Assembly (NCBI RefSeq): GCF_021043365.1 | Contig: NZ_JAJNDU010000001.1 | Coordinates: forward strand, 1,016,164 to 1,080,163 | Direction of reading: 5' to 3' | DNA length: 64,000 bases | DNA from: Sphingomonas sp. IC-11 | GTDB lineage: Bacteria > Pseudomonadota > Alphaproteobacteria > Sphingomonadales > Sphingomonadaceae | In this document: one piece after another, positions 34,143-41,904 of the stretch | Layout: every line of letters starts with the position of its first letter | Position numbering within the stretch: the first letter of the stretch is position 1 | The notes under the pieces: model-generated | The model's input: only the letters and a program-made list of their open reading frames with translations | Databases searched by the model: none | What the model was told of the DNA's origin: nothing | Program-made: the position numbers and the translations under genes

Positions 34143-35447
34143 CTATTCTTTCCGCAGCACGGGACGAAATACCGCGTCCGTGCCGTCCAGCGTAGGATCC
34201 GCAGGCAGGCCGAGCAACGTACGAAGCAGCGGGGCTACGGCGACATTGTCGAAGGTCGGCAGTTGCCGGCCACGCGCGAACGCCGGTCCATTGGCAATGA
34301 AGAGGGCACGCATGCTCGGGAGCATGGGGTCGAAACCGTGATTCCCGCGGGCGTAAGTGTGGGTCGGCGCCGTCTTCATCAGTTCCCAACCGTCCTCCGC
34401 CAGGCAGAGGAAGGGCGGGATCCGAACGTTGCGACCATAATGGTAGCGCCCAGGGATATTCTCCTTGCGCCAGCATTCCATGTGGGCGTGCGGCTTCAGC
34501 AATGCCGAGGCGACTGCGCCTTCGCGTCCCGGCAGGGGAGCAAATGTCGCGTAGGGGCCGCTCTCAACGACACGGGCGTCGGTCGCGGGAACGATCTTGT
34601 CGAGGGGAACGACTCGCTCGCTCGATGTTGCGGCCATCCCGTGATCCGACACGATGATCAGATTGGTGGGCTGCCCCAGTTCGGCGAGCCCGGTGACGAG
34701 CTGGCCGATTTGGCGGTCCACCTCGGCCAGTGCACTGCGCACGCCCGGCGAGTCTGGGCCGGCGCGGTGGCCCTCAGTGTCCACCACGTCAAAGTAAGTG
34801 GTCACGAACCTGGGCCGGATCGCCGCTGGGCGACGCATCCAGTCGATGACCTGTCGGACCCGGTTTTCGCCGGGCATTTGCTGGCTGAATGCCTGCCAGT
34901 CGCTCGGCCGCACGCCGCCAGTCAGCAGATTTGGCCATTCGGCCGCTCGCGTGCCACCCCAAGCCACGGTCGACCCCGGCCAGAACATCGACGCCGTACG
35001 AATACCGGCTTGTTCCGCGCTCACCCAGATCGGCGGGGCTGCATTCCACCAGGAGGGATCATCAGTCGCCATGGTGAAGACTTCGCCGGGCCGCGCCGGA
35101 TCTTCCATCATATTGGCTGTGATGCCGTGGCGATCCGGGCGAAGGCCGGTCACCAGCGTCCAGTGGTTGGGGTAGGTCTTGGACGGAAACGACGGGCGCA
35201 TAGGGCCGGTGACACCGTCTGCGGCCAAGCGCGACAGATTGGGGGTGACGCCGCGCGTCAAGTAGTCGGCGCGGAAACCATCGATCGCCACCAGGATAGT
35301 AACGGGAGCGCGAACTTCACCTTGCGCCGATATCGCGGCGGTCGGCGCCGGCGTGGTCGCGGAAGGGAGAGCGGCGGGCGTCCCGAGATGGGCGCATCCG
35401 GCAAGGGCGGAGACCGCGACGAGCGCGGGAATCAGTCGGCGCAACAT
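34143..35447 (-). CDS. nucleotide pyrophosphatase/phosphodiesterase-like lipoprotein
   Basis: A 434-residue alkaline-phosphatase-superfamily enzyme of the NPP type. The signal MLRRLIPALVAVSALAGC ends in a lipobox. Two-metal ligands: Asp of VAIDGFRADYL, nucleophilic Thr of PSKTYPNHWTLVTG, Asp and His of VDTEGHRAGPDS, Asp-His of IVSDHGMAAT and His of RGNHGFDP. All expected residues are present, so it should be active on nucleotide phosphodiesters or related substrates in the periplasm. The start ATG 35447 is set by the signal peptide; an upstream in-frame start at 35486 would bury it. Confidence 0.9.
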   Translation of the reverse strand: MLRRLIPALVAVSALAGCAHLGTPAALPSATTPAPTAAISAQGEVRAPVTILVAIDGFRADYLTRGVTPNLSRLAADGVTGPMRPSFPSKTYPNHWTLVTGLRPDRHGITANMMEDPARPGEVFTMATDDPSWWNAAPPIWVSAEQAGIRTASMFWPGSTVAWGGTRAAEWPNLLTGGVRPSDWQAFSQQMPGENRVRQVIDWMRRPAAIRPRFVTTYFDVVDTEGHRAGPDSPGVRSALAEVDRQIGQLVTGLAELGQPTNLIIVSDHGMAATSSERVVPLDKIVPATDARVVESGPYATFAPLPGREGAVASALLKPHAHMECWRKENIPGRYHYGRNVRIPPFLCLAEDGWELMKTAPTHTYARGNHGFDPMLPSMRALFIANGPAFARGRQLPTFDNVAVAPLLRTLLGLPADPTLDGTDAVFRPVLRKE

Positions 35448-35586
35448 GCCGCTTCGGTAGCGATCAGAGTGGTCGCTGTCGCCCAAAGGATTGCTGATAA
35501 GCCAGACTTAAGAAGGAAGAGCGGGCGCACGGCTCAGCCGAGGTGGCTGATCCGTGCACCCGCCCTTTCAGTTCGAGAAGTGACGC

Positions 35587-36924
35587 TCAGCGGGTGGCTT
35601 CCTTTGCCGCCGAAACGCGCCAGATCACATTGCCCACGTCGTCAGCGACCAGCATCGCGCCGGTGCGATCACCGATGACGCCCACCGGTCGTCCCTGTGC
35701 CTCACCGTCTGCGTTGAGGAAGCCGGTGAGCACATCAACCGGCTTTGCGCCCGAGACCGGCCAGCCCTTGTCCGTGAAAGGAACGAAGACGACCTTATAG
35801 CCGGATGGAGGGACGCGGTTCCACGAGCCATGTTCGCCGATGAAGGCGCCATGGGAGAAGCGCTGGCCGAGGTTCACGTCGCCTGCGAACGTCAGGCCCA
35901 GTGCAGCGACGTGAGGTCCGAGCGCGTAATCCGGCCGCTTCGAATATTGCTGCAGCTGGGGATTGGCTGGCTCCACCCGCTTGTCGGGATAGCCGCCCCA
36001 ATAATACCAGGGCCACCCGAAGTGATCGCCCAGTTCGATGGCGGTCAGGTAATCCGGAACGATGTCGGAGCCGAGCATGTCGCGCTCGTTGACCACGGTC
36101 CACAGCTGCTTCGATTGCGGGTTGATCGCCATGCCATTGGGGTTGCGCAGGCCCGCCGCGTAGATGCGCGACGTTTTCTCCTTCGGCCACACCTGCAGGA
36201 TGTTGGCGCGGCGCTTTTCCAGCTCGATGCCCTTCTCGGCGATGTTCGAAGCCGAGCCCACTGACACATAAAGCGTGCGGCCATCTTCGGCAGCGATGAC
36301 GTTACGCGCCCAGTGGTTCTGGCCACCCGGCAGCTTGATCACCAACTCGGGCTTGGCGTCGATCTTGGTCGCTCCCTCCGTATAGGGGACGCGAACCAAG
36401 GCGTCGGTGTTGGCGATGTACAGCTGACCGTCGAACAACGTCATGCCGAACGGCGAGTTGAGCCCGGTCATGAACACGGAACGGAACTCGACGCGGCCAT
36501 CACCATCGGCATCGCGCAGCAACGTGATCCGGTTGGCCGACGGGACGCCCGCACCGGCGCGGCCCATGAGATAGCGCATCACCCGATCGACAAAGCTGCG
36601 CCCGCGTGGCGGAGAGTTCGTTTCGGCGACAAGCACGTCGCCATTCGGCAAGCGATACATCCACCGTGGATGATCGAGGCCGTCGGCGAAGCGGGTCACG
36701 GTAAGGCCGGCTGCGGCTTGCGGTTTACCTCCGGCCGGCCAGCCAACCGCGTCCGCGACCTTGACGGTCGGGATCATCTGGCTGCGGGGCTCCGAAATCG
36801 TCGGCCGTTGGCCAGTCACGTCAGCGACGTCGAGCCGAGCCTTGTCGGGCCAGCTCAGCCAGGTGAAGATGCCGATGCCCGCAAGGACGAGCAGGCCCAG
36901 CACGATCAGGATGTGTTTGCGCAT
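35587..36924 (-). CDS. PQQ-type sorbosone dehydrogenase-like protein
   Basis: A 445-residue protein with an N-terminal membrane anchor (HILIVLGLLVLAGIGIFTWLSW) and a six-bladed beta-propeller of the soluble glucose/L-sorbosone dehydrogenase family. Typical segments are LTVTRFADGLDHPRWMYRLPNGDVLVAE, GLNSPFGMTLFDGQLYIANTDALVR, LRNPNGMAINPQSKQLWTVVNERD, DYLTAIELGDHFGWPWYYWGG and GEHGSWNR. Members bind PQQ or only calcium; whether this one is catalytic cannot be read off. ATG 36924 lacks a strong ribosome binding site. Confidence 0.88.
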   Translation of the reverse strand: MRKHILIVLGLLVLAGIGIFTWLSWPDKARLDVADVTGQRPTISEPRSQMIPTVKVADAVGWPAGGKPQAAAGLTVTRFADGLDHPRWMYRLPNGDVLVAETNSPPRGRSFVDRVMRYLMGRAGAGVPSANRITLLRDADGDGRVEFRSVFMTGLNSPFGMTLFDGQLYIANTDALVRVPYTEGATKIDAKPELVIKLPGGQNHWARNVIAAEDGRTLYVSVGSASNIAEKGIELEKRRANILQVWPKEKTSRIYAAGLRNPNGMAINPQSKQLWTVVNERDMLGSDIVPDYLTAIELGDHFGWPWYYWGGYPDKRVEPANPQLQQYSKRPDYALGPHVAALGLTFAGDVNLGQRFSHGAFIGEHGSWNRVPPSGYKVVFVPFTDKGWPVSGAKPVDVLTGFLNADGEAQGRPVGVIGDRTGAMLVADDVGNVIWRVSAAKEATR

Positions 36925-37029
36925 TCGGCGGAGATAGACGCGCTGGCGCAGCGGGGGAAGGGCGGTTGAAGAGTACAAACTGCTGACGACCGCTGTCTGG
37001 GCCGCGCTTCTCGCCCGCGAACCTGCCGG

Positions 37030-37554
37030 TCAGATCAGCAATTCGTCTGCCAGCAGTAACAGGAGCTTCACGTCCATGGCGGCACCTTCGGCGCGCTTCT
37101 TCGCCACGAACGCCGGTAGCGTGGTGCGTGGGACGACGTGGACGGTGATGTCCTCCTCTGCGTCTCCGCCCCCTTCGCCGACCTTCACCAATTCGCGCGC
37201 GCGCACCAAGGTAAAGCCTTCGCTGACCATCCCCGGCGACGAATGGAAAAAGCCGAGCGGCTCGATAGAGCCTGCGCGATAGCCGGTCTCTTCTTCCAGC
37301 TCCCGACCTGCTGCTTCCACCAGAGGTTCACCGGCTTCCACGTCGCCAATCAACCCAGCCGGCAGTTCCAGGCAAGTTCGGCCTAGGGGAACGCGATACT
37401 GTTCGACCAGAATCACCTCGTCAGCATCGGTGATTGCGACGATCACCGCGGCCCCGATCCCCCGGCAGCGCGAGGCAAATTCCCATTTGCCCTGCTTCAC
37501 CATCTTGATGAAGCGGCCTTCCCATACGGTCTCGCGCACGGTGTCGTCGGTCAT
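37030..37554 (-). CDS. NUDIX hydrolase (ADP-ribose pyrophosphatase-like)
   Basis: A 174-residue hydrolase. The NUDIX box is visible as [22 protein letters not shown], with all acidic metal ligands in place (GX5EX7REUXEEXGU). [24 protein letters not shown] before the box is the ADP-ribose pyrophosphatase type. It would cleave ADP-ribose or another nucleoside diphosphate derivative. The start codon overlaps the TPM gene stop by four bases, so it is the last gene of the lemA-TPM-TPM unit. Confidence 0.92.
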   Translation of the reverse strand: MTDDTVRETVWEGRFIKMVKQGKWEFASRCRGIGAAVIVAITDADEVILVEQYRVPLGRTCLELPAGLIGDVEAGEPLVEAAGRELEEETGYRAGSIEPLGFFHSSPGMVSEGFTLVRARELVKVGEGGGDAEEDITVHVVPRTTLPAFVAKKRAEGAAMDVKLLLLLADELLI

Positions 37555-38225
37555 AGTTCGATCAATCGATCCGGCAGTTCGTTGGGATTGCTGCCCTGGC
37601 GTGGGAAGTGCTCCGCCAAGACCATACCGATCTCCGCCACGGCAGCAGCCATGCCGTCGCCAGGACGTCCGTCCTTCACCGCTTCGAGCAGCACCGCCAT
37701 GGCATGGCCCCAGACGTCCGGAGAGACGCGGCTGTGTATGCCTGCGTCCGCCACGATCTCGGCTCGATGCTCATCGAGGCTCAGGTACAGGAGCACACCC
37801 GTCGAGGCGACGGTGCGATGCTCTGCGCTCGCCCGGAACAGCGTCAGGGCCCGGGCATGAACCCTCCGCGTCTTGGTGGCACCAGGCGTCAGTGCCATCC
37901 GCAGCCCCCCGATGGCGAGCACATAGCGGACGAGCAGGAACGTCGATGCCGCAAGGAGAGTGGCGACGGTTAGCGCGGTACCGGTGGATACATGCTCGTT
38001 CCACGGATCCCCGGTCAGCAAGTGAACGGTGTCGATTGCGCCCGGAAAGGTGGCAAGCAGCGCCAGCACGAGCAGCATGGCCAATACTGACCAATGCAGG
38101 CCGACGTCATGATAAGCGTCGGACCGGCGAGCGACGATGGTGACGATTTCGCCATCCGTGTTCTGCTCCGCAGCGGCAACAGCCGCTGTTACCTTTGCGT
38201 GATCCTCAGGGGACAGCCGCATCAC
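37551..38225 (-). CDS. TPM domain membrane protein (short type)
   Basis: A 224-residue protein of the TPM_phosphatase superfamily, with two or three membrane segments in the middle ([39 protein letters not shown]). [24 protein letters not shown] is the N-terminal TPM strand-helix unit and [28 protein letters not shown] the typical second half. No signal peptide. It overlaps both neighbours by four bases, showing strict co-translation with the larger TPM protein and the NUDIX enzyme. Function unknown. Confidence 0.83.
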   Translation of the reverse strand: MMRLSPEDHAKVTAAVAAAEQNTDGEIVTIVARRSDAYHDVGLHWSVLAMLLVLALLATFPGAIDTVHLLTGDPWNEHVSTGTALTVATLLAASTFLLVRYVLAIGGLRMALTPGATKTRRVHARALTLFRASAEHRTVASTGVLLYLSLDEHRAEIVADAGIHSRVSPDVWGHAMAVLLEAVKDGRPGDGMAAAVAEIGMVLAEHFPRQGSNPNELPDRLIEL

Positions 38226-39088
38226 CAGCTCCCCGAGGCGCCGCCGCCTCCGAATGAGCCGCCGCCGCCGCCCCAGCCGTCGTCGTCATTTCGACTGTTG
38301 AGTGCGGCGCTCGCCACATTGGCGGCAATGTTCCACAGAATGACGGATTCGAGACCGCCGTCGCTGCGATAGCGGCGGCCCTTTGCCGCGCCGCGACGCC
38401 CCAGCGACAGCAGGACGAAGAGCGCGACCATGCCCCAGAAGATCAGTCCGACGGGAAGGCCGCCACCGCTGCGGCGCTTGCTGGTCTGTGTCGCGTCGAA
38501 TTGCTTGATGGCGGCATCAAGGCGCGCCTGAGCCTCTTCAGGCGACGCCCGTAGCTGCGCCTCGAGAGCATCCGCACCAGCGACAACCCCGCCCGGCAGG
38601 TCTCCAGCCTTGAAGCGCGGGAGGATCTGCTGGTTGATGATCACGCTGGAAAGAGCGTCGGTCAGTATCGGCTCAAGACCGTAGCCCACCTCCACGCGCA
38701 CCTTGCGGTCAGTGGGTGCGACCAGAAGAATGGCGCCGTTATTGACGTCCTTCAGCCCGACGCCCCAGGCTCTGCCCAGCTTGTAGCCATATTCCTCGAT
38801 CGGATAACCCTCCAGACTGGGCACCGTGGCGACGATCAATTGCCGCTTGGTGTCCCGCTGCACGGCATCGAGCTTGCGGGTAAGGTCCGCCTCTACTTGT
38901 GGCGGCAGAATATCTGCGGCGTCCACGACGAAGCCGGTGAATTTCGGGAAGGTCTGCGCGTTGGCGGCACCCGCTGCGAGCGACACGGTCAGCAGGAGTG
39001 CCCCCCAAATCAGGGCGGCGATCCATCGCCAGGACGCACGAGGTTGTGCGCCGATCCGCCTTCGGGTGGCAGCGAGTGGTGCGCTCAT
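38222..39088 (-). CDS. TPM domain protein with C-terminal Gly-rich tail (YgcG-like)
   Basis: A 288-residue exported protein. After a signal or anchor segment (ALIWGALLLTVSLAAGAANA) comes the TPM domain: FTGFVVDAADILPPQVEADLTRKLDAVQ, LIVATVPSLEGYPIEEYGYKLGRAWGVG and VEVGYGLEPILTDALSS. A transmembrane helix (LPVGLIFWGMVALFVLLSLG) precedes the terminal [18 protein letters not shown]. This domain order with an adjacent lemA gene is the standard YgcG/LemA pairing, thought to act in envelope maintenance. Confidence 0.9.
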   Translation of the reverse strand: MSAPLAATRRRIGAQPRASWRWIAALIWGALLLTVSLAAGAANAQTFPKFTGFVVDAADILPPQVEADLTRKLDAVQRDTKRQLIVATVPSLEGYPIEEYGYKLGRAWGVGLKDVNNGAILLVAPTDRKVRVEVGYGLEPILTDALSSVIINQQILPRFKAGDLPGGVVAGADALEAQLRASPEEAQARLDAAIKQFDATQTSKRRSGGGLPVGLIFWGMVALFVLLSLGRRGAAKGRRYRSDGGLESVILWNIAANVASAALNSRNDDDGWGGGGGSFGGGGASGSW

Positions 39089-39096
39089 CCTGATCG

Positions 39097-39675
39097 TCAG
39101 CCGCCGAAATCAACCTTGGGGGCCGTCTCCGCTCCCGGCGTCGTGGCTTGGAACGGTACCATCGGCTTCGCGCCGTAAAAGATCCTGGCGCCGATCGCGT
39201 CGGGGAAGGTGCGGATACGCGTGTTATAAGCCTGAACCGCGGTGTTATAGTCGTTGCGGGCGATGGTGATCCGGTTTTCGGTGCCTTCCAGCTGGCTCAT
39301 CAACGTGGTGTAATTCGCCTGGCTCTTCAGCTCGGGATACGCCTCCTGCAACCGCTGCAGCGAAAGCGTAAGCCCCGCCTGCGCACGCTGGTAAGCCTGC
39401 ATCTTCGCGGGATCGGCCAGATCATCTCCAGACACTTGGATCTGGGTCGCCGACGCGCGAGCCTGAGTGACCTCAGTCAGCACTTCCTTCTCCTGAGCGC
39501 CCGCCGCCTTCACGGTCGACACCAGGTTGGGGATCAAGTCCGCGCGGCGCTGATACTGATTCTGGACGTCGGCCCACCGCGCCTTGGCATTTTCCTCCGC
39601 CGTCGGAACGCTGTTGATCCCGCACCCAGCAAGGCTGGCAGACAGTGCGAGGAGGACGACAGGGCGGAACGTCAT
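39097..39675 (-). CDS. LemA family lipoprotein
   Basis: A 192-residue protein with a lipoprotein signal (LALSASLAGC, so lipid anchored) and a four-helix LemA domain: EENAKARWADVQNQYQRRADLIPNLVSTVK is the family signature and NDYNTAVQAYNTRIRTFPDAI the C-terminal one. LemA proteins are paired with TPM proteins, as here. First gene of the four-gene unit; the next gene starts eight bases after its stop. Confidence 0.93.
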   Translation of the reverse strand: MTFRPVVLLALSASLAGCGINSVPTAEENAKARWADVQNQYQRRADLIPNLVSTVKAAGAQEKEVLTEVTQARASATQIQVSGDDLADPAKMQAYQRAQAGLTLSLQRLQEAYPELKSQANYTTLMSQLEGTENRITIARNDYNTAVQAYNTRIRTFPDAIGARIFYGAKPMVPFQATTPGAETAPKVDFGG

Positions 39676-39778
39676 GGGCTTGGCTCTCCAATAACTGTGT
39701 CATCGATATAGGACAGCCGTGTCGCTTGGCGAAGGGGCAATCAGCGATTAACCTTGATCAAAAGACGGGGAAATGACG

Positions 39779-40231
39779 ATGCTCAAGGAATTCAGGGCGT
39801 TTATCGCCCGTGGCAACGTGCTTGATCTCGCCGTGGCCGTGATCATCGGCGCGGCATTCGGCAAGATCGTGACGTCTCTCACCGAGGACGTGTTGATGCC
39901 CGTGATCGGGAAGATCTTCGGCGGGCTGGATTTTTCCAGCTATTTCCTGGTGCTTGGTGAGGTGCCGGCCGCGTTGAAAGGCTCGACGGATTACGCCGCG
40001 CTCAAGAAGGCTGGCGTACCCCTGCTGGGCTATGGGGCGTTCGTTACTCAGGCCGTCAATTTCCTGATCGTGGCGTTCATCATCTTCATGCTGCTACGCA
40101 CGGTGAACCGAGCAGTGGCCCTGTTCGAGCATGAAAGGGCCAGGGCCGCCGAAGAGCCCAAGGCAGAGCCAGCCGACGTCGCACTGCTGCGGGAGATCCG
40201 CGATGAGTTGAAGGCGCGCCCAAAGGTCTGA
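39779..40231 (+). CDS. mscL: large-conductance mechanosensitive channel
   Basis: Homopentameric emergency valve opened by membrane tension on hypo-osmotic shock. MLKEFRAFIARGNVLDLAVAVIIGAAFGKIV is the N-terminal amphipathic helix plus TM1; the periplasmic loop contains YFLVLGEVPAALKGSTDYAALKKAG; TM2 is FLIVAFIIFMLLRTVNRAV; LREIRDELKAR is the C-terminal bundle. ATG 39779 is preferred as GGGGA stands seven bases before it; ATG 39773 is possible. Divergent from lemA. Confidence 0.96.
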   Translation: MLKEFRAFIARGNVLDLAVAVIIGAAFGKIVTSLTEDVLMPVIGKIFGGLDFSSYFLVLGEVPAALKGSTDYAALKKAGVPLLGYGAFVTQAVNFLIVAFIIFMLLRTVNRAVALFEHERARAAEEPKAEPADVALLREIRDELKARPKV

Positions 40232-40277
40232 CGAGCGCGGGCGTTCTTCTCGCCGTCGCGCGGGGGCGAGCGGCGGA

Positions 40278-40709
40278 TTATGCCGCCGCCATCTCCTCTG
40301 CCGTGGCGTCTGCCAGGCTTGTACCGTCGAGGATACGCGCTGTTTCATCGCGCACCCGGGCCATCGCGTGGCGGATGGCGCAATCCGCTTCGCTCTTGCA
40401 ATCCTTACACGGCCGATAGGCGGTGCGGCTGACGCAGGGTACAAGTGCCAGCGGCCCTTCAATCACGCGGATCACTTCGCCCAGCGAAATCAGATGGGCC
40501 GGCCGCGACAGCACATAGCCACCCATCTTGCCACGCTGGCTGTGCAGCAGGCCGGCGTCCCGCAGGTCCGCGAGGATCAGCTCCAGAAACTTGCGCGGCA
40601 CGTTCGCTTCGGCCGCAATGCGGTTCATCGGGGTAGGCGGGCCACCGGCTGGCATGGTCGCGAGGAACAGCATCGAGCGCAGGGCGTAACGGGAACGCTG
40701 GGTAAGCAT
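40278..40709 (-). CDS. Rrf2 family transcriptional regulator
   Basis: A 143-residue winged-helix regulator. The N-terminal MLTQRSRYALRSMLFLA and MNRIAAEANVPRKFLELILADLRDAGLLHSQRGKMGGY form the DNA-binding domain. The C-terminal cysteine cluster LVPCVSRTAYRPCKDCKSEADCAI has four cysteines, more than the three of IscR and NsrR, so it could hold an Fe-S cluster or sense redox state. Target genes are not evident from the neighbourhood. It converges with mscL and is divergent from the tmRNA gene. Confidence 0.88.
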   Translation of the reverse strand: MLTQRSRYALRSMLFLATMPAGGPPTPMNRIAAEANVPRKFLELILADLRDAGLLHSQRGKMGGYVLSRPAHLISLGEVIRVIEGPLALVPCVSRTAYRPCKDCKSEADCAIRHAMARVRDETARILDGTSLADATAEEMAAA

Positions 40710-40778
40710 GATACTCTGTTATATGCACCCGCATTATGGCGACCGAAAGGCGCCTCTTCCAACTTTCTGTTCGGGTCC

Positions 40779-40784
40779 CTATAT
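40779..40784 (+). promoter_or_regulatory. possible -10 box of ssrA
   Basis: CTATAT at 40779-40784 stands about seven bases before the likely start of the acceptor RNA. The matching -35 is weak (CTTCCA, 17 bases upstream). Confidence 0.3.
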
Positions 40785-40789
40785 CGGTC

Positions 40790-41140
40790 GGGCTCGCGGG
40801 GCTTGCCCCACGGCTATGGCGATAAACGCCGGCGAAGAATAGGCACAGCGGACCCGGGGGCAGTACCCGGCGGCTCCACCATCGCAGCTGCTTTCAGCAG
40901 CTTCGTTGACGGGGCCGAACCAGGATCGACGTGTGTTGAAAAGCGCTGGTTTTTGCTCGGAATGGGACCACCGTGACGGCCCATACACAAGTGCCAACGA
41001 TAACGAAGCACTCGCGATTGCGGCGTAACCTGACGGCTTAACGGCCTAAGGTTACTCCAAAATAGCGCGGTCGGGCCGCACCGGGCAACAGAAGCGGATT
41101 CCAGCGGCACGGGGAGCGCCGGGCAACAGAAGCTCCCCAC
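40790..41140 (+). ncRNA. ssrA: circularly permuted two-piece tmRNA gene
   Basis: The acceptor half comes first: its T-arm (CCGGG, loop GGCAGTA, CCCGG) is followed by CGGCTCC-A-CCA ending at 40881. After a 29-base intervening hairpin (AGCTGC...GCAGCT) the coding half starts at 40911 with GGGGCCGAACCAGGATCGACG; GGGGCCG pairs with CGGCTCC to rebuild the acceptor stem. The tag frame at 40993-41028 reads ANDNEALAIAA, then TAA. Downstream, CCGGGCAACAGAAGC occurs twice (41081, 41119) in what look like pseudoknots. Outer ends are approximate. This frees stalled ribosomes and marks the products for ClpXP, whose genes are in this window. Confidence 0.93.
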
Positions 41141-41219
41141 CTCATGCATGCTCGCCCTGCAACGAGGGGCACTGGCGCGGACCTTGCCATTCGGGGTGGC
41201 GCGCGCAAATAGGTGCCTC

Positions 41220-41900
41220 ATGGCGATCACCAGCGTTCCCGGTCATCCCTCCGATCATCGCGCCCGAATCGGCAATATTGTCGCCGATCGGCTCAGTGCA
41301 GATCCGCGAGCGATCCGACTTCCCACCGAGCAAGCTGCAGCGTGGAAGATCCCGAACTATCTCGACGTGGCGACGTGCAAGCGGCTGGTCGCGATGATCG
41401 ACGCGAACCGGCGGCCCTCTACGTTGCTGTCCGATCATGGCGACACGTCCTTTCGCACCTCCGAAAGCTGCGACATGAACCGTCGTTCGCCGGACATTCA
41501 GCCGATTGACGAGGGGATCGCCAATCTTCTCGGGCTGGATCCCGCGTGGGGCGAGACAATGCAGGGTCAACGCTACGCGCCGGGACAATATTTCAAGGCG
41601 CACCATGATTACTTCCACGAAGGCGAGAGCTATTGGCCCTCGATGAAGGCATCCGGCGGCCAGCGCGTGTGGACAGCGATGATCTTCCTGAACGACGTCG
41701 AGGAGGGTGGGGCCACCTGGTTTCCCCAGGCCGGCGTACGCGTGAAGCCAAAGCGGGGTACCTTGCTCGCGTGGAACAACATGAACCCCGACGGCAGCCC
41801 GAACACCGCTACCCTCCACGAGGGCACTGCCGTTTCCGAAGGGGTGAAGTACATCATCACGAAATGGTTTCGAGAGGCACCCTGGACGCCTGGATCTTGA
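41220..41900 (+). CDS. 2OG-Fe(II) oxygenase, prolyl 4-hydroxylase type
   Basis: A 226-residue dioxygenase. Iron ligands are the His and Asp of FKAHHDYFH and the His of TATLHEGTAVSEGVKYIITKWF, where the Lys binds 2-oxoglutarate. WKIPNYLDVATCKRLVAMID is the N-terminal helix typical of bacterial P4H-like proteins, and SFRTSESCDMNR the conserved lid. The substrate could be a prolyl peptide or another protein; none is indicated. ATG 41220 (MAITSVPG) is preferred over an earlier ATG that falls next to the tmRNA end. recJ follows after four bases. Confidence 0.88.
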   Translation: MAITSVPGHPSDHRARIGNIVADRLSADPRAIRLPTEQAAAWKIPNYLDVATCKRLVAMIDANRRPSTLLSDHGDTSFRTSESCDMNRRSPDIQPIDEGIANLLGLDPAWGETMQGQRYAPGQYFKAHHDYFHEGESYWPSMKASGGQRVWTAMIFLNDVEEGGATWFPQAGVRVKPKRGTLLAWNNMNPDGSPNTATLHEGTAVSEGVKYIITKWFREAPWTPGS

Positions 41901-41904
41901 CGCG

